Below are positions 37,671-44,639 of a stretch of DNA of 44,639 bases, in pieces (the first letter of the stretch is position 1; each line of letters starts with the position of its first letter). Origin of the DNA: Actinomycetota bacterium. Lineage in GTDB: Bacteria; Actinomycetota; Actinomycetes; Actinomycetales; Microbacteriaceae. The DNA is taken from positions 1-44,639 of the forward strand of contig WLIA01000008.1 in assembly GCA_009702455.1 (NCBI GenBank), read 5' to 3'. The notes under the pieces are model-generated. The model was not told the DNA's origin and searched no databases. It worked only from the letters and a program-made list of their open reading frames with translations. Both the position numbers and the translations under genes were made by a program.

Positions 37671-38366
37671 ATGACAGCAACCTACCGCGGCTTCACCTTC
37701 GAGCAAATTGCCAAGACCCTTGATCATTCGGTTCTGAAGCCCGAGGTCACTCGGGCAGACATTGCAGTTGGTGCCGCGATTGCCTTGAAATACAACACCG
37801 CAAGCTACTGCGTTCAGGGCGTCAACATCGCTCAGGCTGCCGAATTGCTCGCCGGTTCAAGCGTGCCGGTCTGTGCAACCGTCGGTTTTCCGCACGGAGC
37901 CATAACTTCGGCGGCAAAGGCCTTCGAGGCCACCGAGGCAACGCGAAACGGCGCCACCGAGGTTGACATGGTTGTCAACATCGGAGCGCTCATTAGCGGC
38001 AACGACGAGCTGGTGCTCGCAGACATCCGTGCGGTTGCAGAAGCCGCTCACGCAGGCGGAGCACACCTCAAGGTGATTCTCGAGACCGCGCTGCTGACCG
38101 CAGATCAGATTGTTCGCGGTTGCCAATTGTCAGAGCAGGCTGGCGCAGATTTTGTGAAGACTTCGACCGGCTTCTCAAGTGCCGGCGCAACACTAGAGAA
38201 CATTCGCCTAATGAAAGCCACTGTCGGCGATCGACTGAGGGTTAAGGCATCTGGCGGCGTGCGTTCTGTCGATCAGGTAATCGACTTCATCGAGGCTGGC
38301 GTCAGTCGATGCGGCACCTCGAACGCAGAAGCAATTCTTCTCGAATTCAACTCGCTGGCGTCTTAG
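37671..38366 (+). CDS. deoC: deoxyribose-phosphate aldolase
   Basis: LDHSVLKPEVTRADI...VDMVVNIGAL...FVKTSTGFSSAGAT...VKASGGVRS. Confidence 0.96.
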   Translation: MTATYRGFTFEQIAKTLDHSVLKPEVTRADIAVGAAIALKYNTASYCVQGVNIAQAAELLAGSSVPVCATVGFPHGAITSAAKAFEATEATRNGATEVDMVVNIGALISGNDELVLADIRAVAEAAHAGGAHLKVILETALLTADQIVRGCQLSEQAGADFVKTSTGFSSAGATLENIRLMKATVGDRLRVKASGGVRSVDQVIDFIEAGVSRCGTSNAEAILLEFNSLAS

Positions 38367-41300
38367 CCCGCTTTCTTTTGCAGCCACTGCTGCCAAAGGT
38401 CGCGAAGATCCCAGGCGTTCTCGGCCATAATCGACACTCCGCGCACTCCGGTGCGTCTGGTCTTTCCGGATATCAATAGCAGTCTGGTGTTGAACAGAAT
38501 GTGACTGCAGCGCTTCTGCGCTTCATCGAAGAACGTGCTGTCACTACAACCGCTGCCGTCGTCGAGGCTCACGAAAACCACGCGCTTGCCCGAGCGCATC
38601 GGGGGAGTCTGAGTTGCCACACGGATGCCGGCTACCAAGACATCGGTCTTGCTGCGCAGACCAACCAGCTCATCGCTTCGCATGACACCCATCTCGTCTA
38701 GCATCGGTCGATATTGCTCGAGTGCGTGCTCGGTGAAGTCGAGATTGAGAATCTGCAACTCGGCCTCGACCTTTTCGGTGTTGCTCGGCTCGGGAAGACC
38801 GGTTGGCAGGTCTTTGAAGTCGAAATCGAATGTCGGCTGGTTTGGGTCGAGATATTTGCGGTTCTTGCTGGCGTTGAGTTGCCGCACGCGAGCCAAAACG
38901 TCGCCGCGGGTGTGCATCGGGCCAAAGTCGCCGAGCCTGAGCTCATCGAGCCCGCCAACCTGAGCGATGCGCTCGAAGGTTCTGCGGCTGGGCTTGGCTC
39001 GCATGTAAAAATCGCCGATGTCGCTGTATGGCCGCCCGCTGAGAATGCGAGCCACCTCGGCTTCGCTGATTCCGGCAATCTCGTGAATTGCGAGCCGAAC
39101 GGCAAGGCCATCGGGGGTCTTCTCAACCAGGTATTCGTCTGACGACTTGTTGACGTCGATCGGTAAGACGCGAACCCCGAGCCGCCTGGCCTCTGCCATC
39201 AGCAGCCGTTTGGGGTACATGCCCGGATCGTGAGTGAATAGGCCGGCCATGAATTCGACGGGATAGTGCGTCTTCAGCCAAGCGCTTTGGTAGGTGGGCA
39301 GGGCGAAGGCGGCGCCGTGAGCCTTGCAGAAGCCGAAACTGCTGAAGCCCTCGAGAATTTGCCAGACTCGCTCAATGACAGCGTGCGAGTAGCCGCGCTC
39401 TTTTGCCTTGGTGCGAAAGAAGGTTTCGATGGTCGACTTCGCCCGCGGGTCTTCTAGAGACCTGCGCAGTTCGTCGGCCTTTGCCAGGGTGCATCCGGTC
39501 ATCACGTTCAAAATGCGCAGCACGTGTTCGTGAAAAATTACGACGCCAAAGCTCTCTCGCAGAATCGGTTCAAGGTCTTTGTGAATGAAGTCTGGGTTGG
39601 CGAATCCGTGCCGACCATCGAGGTAGGGAGCAATCATGTTGCCCTTCATCGGCCCTGGTCGAAACAGCGATATTTGAATGGTGAGGTCGTTGAATTCGGT
39701 CGGTTGATGTTTGCCGGTGAGTTCGCGTTGCCCCGGGCTTTCGATCTGAAAGATGCCAAGGGTGTTTGTCGTTCGAATGGTTTTGAAAGTTTCGTCGTCT
39801 GCGCGGTCGATATCGTCGAGTTCGAGTTTCTTGCCGCTAACCCTAGAAATTTCTCGCACCGCATAGGCCATCGCGCTCTGCATGCGCACGCCGAGAACAT
39901 CGAGCTTCAGCATTCCCATCGGGTCCATGTCGTCTTTGTCGAACTGACTCATCGGCAGCCCCATGCCGCTTTGCTCAACGGGTGTCATGCGCAGCAGATT
40001 AGAGTCGCCGAGAATAACACCGCACGGATGCATCGAGATGTGACGAGGTAATCGATTCAGACGTTCGGTTATATCGACCAAAAGGTTCATCTTGCGATCA
40101 CTCTCGAGCGCGGCGGCAATCGCTCCGAGCTCTGGTTTGCTTCCGACTGCGTTGCGAAAACTGCCGGCGCTCAGTCGCCATACGCTCTTGGCAATCTGAT
40201 CGATTTCGTCATCTTCTATTCCGAGCGCGAGCCCGCTGTCTCGCACAGCTCCGCGACCGCGGTAGGTGCTCTGCATCGACAACAGCGTCACGCGGTTGCT
40301 GCCGTAGCGCTTAAAAATGCTTCGGTAGATGTCGTGGCGGCGCGCAGACTCGACGTCGATGTCGATGTCTGGAAGGCTCGAGCGTTCGGTGCTCAGAAAG
40401 CGCTCAAAGAGTAGTTCGTGCTCAATCGGATCAACCCCGCTGATGCCGAGCAGGTAGTTCACGAGCGAACCTGCGCCAGAGCCGCGGGCTGCGATTCGAA
40501 TGTTCATGTCGCGAATCATCTGCGCCACATCGGCAACGGTCAAAAAGTAGGTAGAGAATTCGAGCTTGTTTATGGTGATCAGTTCTTGGCCGAGCCTGTG
40601 CTTTACCTTGCCGAGCATGGCCTCGCTAGCGCCCGGATAGCGCCAGTGCATGCCCGCTTCTGCCTTCTGCCAGAGCACCTCGAAGGGGTTTCCGTCGATT
40701 CCCAGTGCCGACTTCTCGGGGGTCTTGGGCTTCATCCAGCCGCAGTCGCTAACCGGGTCGAGTCGGCAGCGATTGGCCAGTTTCTCGGTGTCTTGCAAGA
40801 GCTTGGCGGCGCGATCTCGGTCTTCGCAGATCTCTTCGGCGAGAGCACGCATCAGGGTGGCTGGCTTTAGCCAGGCCTGGGCGTTCGGTTGCACCTGAAA
40901 GAATCCGAGCGGTTCTAGAAATCTTGCGGCATCGAGCACGTCTGCTGTCAGCGCATCGTCTGGGTTTAGGTAGCGAACCGAATTGGTTAGCACCGCCGGC
41001 AGATTGCTGGCATCTGCAAGTTGCAGCATGCGGTTGGCCTGCAACACTGAAGACTCTGTGCCCGGCTCGGTTAGCAAACTGCAAACCTCGATGGCGAGTG
41101 AGTTTGGAATTGAGAACAGCTCACGCCACGGTTCGAGAAGCTCGATGGCTTGTTCGCGTGAACCGCTCAAAACCGATCTGCCAACATCGCTGTCGTTGCC
41201 GAGCAAAACCGTGCAGGATCCCATGCTCTCGCCAATGAGTTTTGCGAGCTCACCGCGTCTGATTGCGATGCTCTCGCTTTTTCTGGCGCGCTGAAGTTTC

Positions 41301-41653
41301 TTCGAGTTCTCGCTGAGCGCTTCGCCGATGTTGTATCCGTGCGCTGCAGAAACAATTGCGCAGAGCGCAGACCAACCAACCCCGCGGTCATGACCGTGTG
41401 CCAGTATTGCGGCCTTGGCTAGCGGTTGGTATTCGTCGTCGACAATCGACAGCTCGACACCGACGATGGGGGAGATGCCGAGAGTTAGGCACGCACCGAT
41501 GTGTTTCACCGCTCCGTATAACCCGTCACGATCTGTAATCGCTAGCGCCGTCATCTTCTGCGCGGCTGCGGCTTCTGCCAGTAGCTCCGGTCTGGTCACT
41601 CCGTAGTGCGACGAGAACGCAGACGCAACGTGCAGGTGAGTGAATTCAGACAT
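38363..41653 (-). CDS. dnaE2: error-prone DNA polymerase DnaE2-like (DNA pol III alpha family)
   Basis: PHP domain at N-terminus, SLPDIDIDVESARRHDIY, LKLDVLGVRMQSAM, GFCKAHGAAFALPTYQSAWLKTHYP, C-terminal OB domain; 1096 aa; downstream of DUF6504. Confidence 0.88.
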   Translation of the reverse strand: MSEFTHLHVASAFSSHYGVTRPELLAEAAAAQKMTALAITDRDGLYGAVKHIGACLTLGISPIVGVELSIVDDEYQPLAKAAILAHGHDRGVGWSALCAIVSAAHGYNIGEALSENSKKLQRARKSESIAIRRGELAKLIGESMGSCTVLLGNDSDVGRSVLSGSREQAIELLEPWRELFSIPNSLAIEVCSLLTEPGTESSVLQANRMLQLADASNLPAVLTNSVRYLNPDDALTADVLDAARFLEPLGFFQVQPNAQAWLKPATLMRALAEEICEDRDRAAKLLQDTEKLANRCRLDPVSDCGWMKPKTPEKSALGIDGNPFEVLWQKAEAGMHWRYPGASEAMLGKVKHRLGQELITINKLEFSTYFLTVADVAQMIRDMNIRIAARGSGAGSLVNYLLGISGVDPIEHELLFERFLSTERSSLPDIDIDVESARRHDIYRSIFKRYGSNRVTLLSMQSTYRGRGAVRDSGLALGIEDDEIDQIAKSVWRLSAGSFRNAVGSKPELGAIAAALESDRKMNLLVDITERLNRLPRHISMHPCGVILGDSNLLRMTPVEQSGMGLPMSQFDKDDMDPMGMLKLDVLGVRMQSAMAYAVREISRVSGKKLELDDIDRADDETFKTIRTTNTLGIFQIESPGQRELTGKHQPTEFNDLTIQISLFRPGPMKGNMIAPYLDGRHGFANPDFIHKDLEPILRESFGVVIFHEHVLRILNVMTGCTLAKADELRRSLEDPRAKSTIETFFRTKAKERGYSHAVIERVWQILEGFSSFGFCKAHGAAFALPTYQSAWLKTHYPVEFMAGLFTHDPGMYPKRLLMAEARRLGVRVLPIDVNKSSDEYLVEKTPDGLAVRLAIHEIAGISEAEVARILSGRPYSDIGDFYMRAKPSRRTFERIAQVGGLDELRLGDFGPMHTRGDVLARVRQLNASKNRKYLDPNQPTFDFDFKDLPTGLPEPSNTEKVEAELQILNLDFTEHALEQYRPMLDEMGVMRSDELVGLRSKTDVLVAGIRVATQTPPMRSGKRVVFVSLDDGSGCSDSTFFDEAQKRCSHILFNTRLLLISGKTRRTGVRGVSIMAENAWDLRDLWQQWLQKKAG

Positions 41654-41659
41654 GTCTAG

Positions 41660-41956
41660 TTACTTGCTGAAGACGCGGTTCAGTCGCCAAACGTTCTTGT
41701 TGTCGATCAGTGAGTGCACCAGTTCGAACTGCTGCTTCTCTTCGTTGCAACTGGCCACCAAACGCCACATTTCGACCTCGAGAACCCCGGCTCCGATGCC
41801 GCGTTGAACTCTCGCCGCTTCGACCCACCACTCTCGCCTGGCAAACCAGCGCACCGGCTTGTTGAGCACCAGATAGGCGCCACCTCGCCAGCCGAAGCCG
41901 ATCGGCTCACCCTTTGGGTTGACCGATACGGTCACCATTTCGTCTACTCGAACCAT
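41660..41956 (-). CDS. DUF6504 family protein
   Basis: VNPKGEPIGFGWRGGAYLVLNKPVRWFARREWWVEAARVQRG; AGGAGG SD; adjacent to dnaE2. Confidence 0.8.
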   Translation of the reverse strand: MVRVDEMVTVSVNPKGEPIGFGWRGGAYLVLNKPVRWFARREWWVEAARVQRGIGAGVLEVEMWRLVASCNEEKQQFELVHSLIDNKNVWRLNRVFSK

Positions 41957-41991
41957 TTCGAGCCCCTCCTAAACCTCTGCACAAACAGAAA

Positions 41992-42017
41992 AACGTTCGA
42001 ACAAATGTTCGAACGTT
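41992..42017. promoter_or_regulatory. LexA/SOS box upstream of DUF6504-dnaE2
   Basis: AACGTTCGAAC-AAAT-GTTCGAACGTT: perfect 26-bp palindrome containing TCGAAC-N4-GTTCGA. Confidence 0.9.
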
Positions 42018-42101
42018 AAGAATGTATGCAGACCCACCGACAAAGCAAATCGTCGCGGCGTGGCAAGCTCAACCCTTGGTTGAAGGTTTAGAAAAAGCGC
42101 T

Positions 42102-42839
42102 CTAGAGCGGGCGAATCAGGTCGCTTGAGTTGTTTCGAACTGCGCCAACTGCCGAATCGACAGCATAGAACTCGACCTCGGCAGCCACCAGATCGCTCTC
42201 GGCTGCAACGGCGTCGAGCAGCTCTTGGTCACCCACGATGTTTGGGTCGAGCCAGGCATCCAGGGTTTCGGGGGTGAGCAGAACTGGGTTGCGGTCGTGA
42301 ATGTGGGCCAGCTCGACGGCCGAGTCTTTTGTGAGTGTGGTTGCCGAAAGCAGCCACCGGCTCTGATCGGTTTCGGCCTTGCTCGGATCGCGCCACCATT
42401 CGTAGAGCCCGGCGAGTGCAAGCATGCCGTCTGATCCGGCGCTGATATAGAAAGGTTGCTTTGTGCCATCTGCTGCAACGTGCCATTCGTAATAACCGCT
42501 CGCGGCAATAACGCAGCGGCGGCGAACCACAGATTCTTTGAAAGATGGCTTCTCAAGAATGGTTTCGATGCGGCCGTTGATAAGCGGTGAAGAATTTGCT
42601 GGCCCATCCTTGCTCCAGCGCGGCACCAAACCCCAGCGCGCCGAGTGAATTTCGCGGTGCAGGTCGCCGAGCGGTGAACCGTCAGCCGCTTTCTCATCGG
42701 CTCGTTCAACGATTATTGAAATCTGATGGGTTGGTGCAACGTTGTAACTCAGACCGGGTTGCTCGCCAACAATTTCATCGACTTCGAAAATTGATAAAAC
42801 CTCGGATGCCGTCTTGGCGACCACGAAGCGCCCGCACAT
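42102..42839 (-). CDS. SOS response-associated peptidase (SRAP/YedK/HMCES family)
   Basis: MCGRFVVAK with Cys2, YNVAPTHQI, WGLVPRW, INGRIET, CVIAASGYYEW, HDRNPVLL. Confidence 0.93.
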   Translation of the reverse strand: MCGRFVVAKTASEVLSIFEVDEIVGEQPGLSYNVAPTHQISIIVERADEKAADGSPLGDLHREIHSARWGLVPRWSKDGPANSSPLINGRIETILEKPSFKESVVRRRCVIAASGYYEWHVAADGTKQPFYISAGSDGMLALAGLYEWWRDPSKAETDQSRWLLSATTLTKDSAVELAHIHDRNPVLLTPETLDAWLDPNIVGDQELLDAVAAESDLVAAEVEFYAVDSAVGAVRNNSSDLIRPL

Positions 42840-42933
42840 TAGCGAGCCTCGCTTGCGTTCGAAAAGCCGACATAAGAAATCACCAGATAATCTTCACACG
42901 CCGCGGCTTTTTTCATGAGTTGTGCACAGTCGG

Positions 42934-43716
42934 CTAGCGAATTGGTGAGCTGAGCATTCGCAGCCTCTTACTAAAAGCCTCCACGTGACTAGCCGGGGCA
43001 AGCGGGCCACCCAAGTCGATCCATGAATCAACCTGCCGAATTGCCTGCAGGCTGCTCAGCATCCAAACCTCTGTCTCGACCAGGTCGGCGGGTTTTGCTT
43101 TTTCGATGCGAGTTTGCAGGCCCATCTGTTCTGCGATGGCAAAAACCTCGCGCCTGGTGATGCTGTCTAGCCAAGTGGTGTCATCTGATGGTGCGCATAG
43201 AACTTCGCCGCGCCACCAAACGATTGCGCTCAGGGCACCTTCTGCGATGTGACCAGACTCGCTTAGCAAAACCGCTTCGTCTGCGCCGAGCATGTTGGCA
43301 CGACGGCGAAGCTGCAAACCGAGGCTGAGGTCTGGCCCCTTGACCAGCGGGTTCACGCGCGGGTCTTCATCGGGATAAGTCCAAAGCACAGCGTTGCCGA
43401 GCGCTTCTGGTGCTTCTCGAATTCGCAGGTGCAGCCGGCGACCCTCAGGCTGGTCGGTGTGCAGTTCGATGCGAGGAAACCAGCGACCTTCAAGTGGCAA
43501 AGACTTCACGACGGTTGCGAAGAACTCCTCGAGCGCATCCTGAGTCTCGGGTGAGGTTTTCTCGACCCAGCGGCTAAAGCGCTCGAAGTGCATACCTAGG
43601 TTGCGAACCCGGCCATCCTCGAGCAAAAAACTGTCGGCTACGGCAAGTTGGGTCGTTAGGCTGATCGGCACTTCGTGCAAAGCTGAAGATTCGTATTGCA
43701 ACAGTTCGCTGGTCAT
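42934..43716 (-). CDS. pabC: class IV aminotransferase, probable aminodeoxychorismate lyase
   Basis: Class IV fold (HFERF, ADEAVLLSESGHIAEGALSAIVWW, ITRREVFAIAEQMG); head-to-head with pabB. Confidence 0.8.
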   Translation of the reverse strand: MTSELLQYESSALHEVPISLTTQLAVADSFLLEDGRVRNLGMHFERFSRWVEKTSPETQDALEEFFATVVKSLPLEGRWFPRIELHTDQPEGRRLHLRIREAPEALGNAVLWTYPDEDPRVNPLVKGPDLSLGLQLRRRANMLGADEAVLLSESGHIAEGALSAIVWWRGEVLCAPSDDTTWLDSITRREVFAIAEQMGLQTRIEKAKPADLVETEVWMLSSLQAIRQVDSWIDLGGPLAPASHVEAFSKRLRMLSSPIR

Positions 43717-43749
43717 GACCCTCCTTTCGCCTGTTCTAATCTAATAGGC

Positions 43750-44639
43750 ATGCCTATCTTCGTTTCAGACCTCAATGGATGGGTGCCACCTGCCGATGTG
43801 TTCATCGCATTGCACTTGAACGATGAAAACGCATTCTGGCTCGACCGAGAGATTCACGCCACCGACAGATTCAGCGTGATCGGTGCCTCTGCTCAGGCGC
43901 ACAAAAAGAGCTCTGCGGTGTTTGAATTCTTAAAGAGTCATTCGGGCGACAACAACGCTGCGCAGCATGAACTTCCGTTCGGGTTTCGACCCGGCTTGGT
44001 TGGTTTCTTGGCCTACGACGGCGAATCAATCTTCTTGCAAATCGACAGGGCAATGGTCTTCGACCACGACGCCAAGGTCATGTATTTCATCGGTGAGTTT
44101 GACGAGCAGAAAGATTTTGACGCTTGGCATCATGCCGCGCTTTTGCGTCTGGCGCTGTGCGGGGGAGAGCAGGCGGCCTATCGGCTCGCGAACGAACCCT
44201 TGACGGCTCAGCAAGCAAGAGTTCGCCACTCAAGCGACGAATACCTGGGCCTAATTGAAAGCGCGCAAGCGCACATCGCGGCCGGTGATGTTTACCAACT
44301 CTGCCTGACCAATCAGATTGAACTCGAGGTAACTGGCGACCCGCTGCTAACTTTCATAAATCTGCGTTCAAGCAACCCCGCCCCCTACGCCGCATATTTG
44401 AAGTTTGGCGCGCAAGCAATTCTTTGCAGTTCACCCGAGCAGTTCTTGAAGGTCGATGCGAAAGGCACGATTTCTTCTAAACCGATTAAAGGAACCCGAC
44501 GCAGAGACTCTGATCCGGTTGTTGACAGCGCTCTCGCGCAGGAGCTCGCAGAAGACGAGAAAGAGCGAGCAGAAAACCTCATGATTGTCGATCTGATGCG
44601 CAACGACATCGGCCGGGTGGCAGAGATTAACTCTGTTCA
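43750..44639 (+). CDS. pabB: aminodeoxychorismate synthase component I, truncated at window end
   Basis: Open frame from ATG 43750 to the end: GDVYQLCLTNQIE...CSSPEQFLKVD...SKPIKGTRRR...AENLMIVDLMRNDIGRV (chorismate-binding enzyme). Confidence 0.88.
   Translation, partial: MPIFVSDLNGWVPPADVFIALHLNDENAFWLDREIHATDRFSVIGASAQAHKKSSAVFEFLKSHSGDNNAAQHELPFGFRPGLVGFLAYDGESIFLQIDRAMVFDHDAKVMYFIGEFDEQKDFDAWHHAALLRLALCGGEQAAYRLANEPLTAQQARVRHSSDEYLGLIESAQAHIAAGDVYQLCLTNQIELEVTGDPLLTFINLRSSNPAPYAAYLKFGAQAILCSSPEQFLKVDAKGTISSKPIKGTRRRDSDPVVDSALAQELAEDEKERAENLMIVDLMRNDIGRVAEINSV

Noticed and set aside
38714-40051. Plus ORFs (142 and 175 aa) antisense to dnaE2
   Set aside because: Antisense open frames over a conserved polymerase.
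1-44639. CRISPR arrays, transposases, integrases, toxin-antitoxin or phage modules
   Set aside because: Looked for in the ORF translations and by eye; none found. The content is housekeeping.

Overview
Ordinary chromosomal core of a small-genome actinobacterium; gene order and protein features suggest Microbacteriaceae (inferred from sequence only). I support about 37 protein-coding genes, two of them running off the window edges, and three tRNAs. Recognisable blocks: trx/DMT exporter/msrA; ssb paralog and ettA; tesB; trHb, mscS, pepN; rpiB and nei/fpg; tRNA-Gly and tRNA-Pro; tig-clpP1-clpP2-clpX; benE; M3 peptidase; valS<>ileS; folC-DUF4233-ndk; VKOR; rne-rplU-rpmA-obg-proB-proA-small ORF-nadD-orf-rsfS; tRNA-Ala; deoC; SRAP-DUF6504-dnaE2 with a perfect LexA box; pabC<>pabB. 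I see no mobile element, CRISPR array, prophage or obvious defence island. The best leads are non-coding: (1) a ~180-nt run of three long helices between ssb and ettA; (2) a 22-bp divergent DMT/msrA promoter whose two -10 hexamers share a TA in the palindrome AGCCTAGGCT and each sit exactly 6 nt from an ATG, with related overlapping -10s in other divergent pairs; (3) a recurrent leaderless signature TANNNT-N6/7-ATG; (4) a DUF6504-dnaE2 SOS unit with a 26-bp perfect operator palindrome but no adjacent imuA/imuB; (5) a 58-aa membrane ORF missed by the ORF track. Family calls are from motif recognition; no database search was possible.
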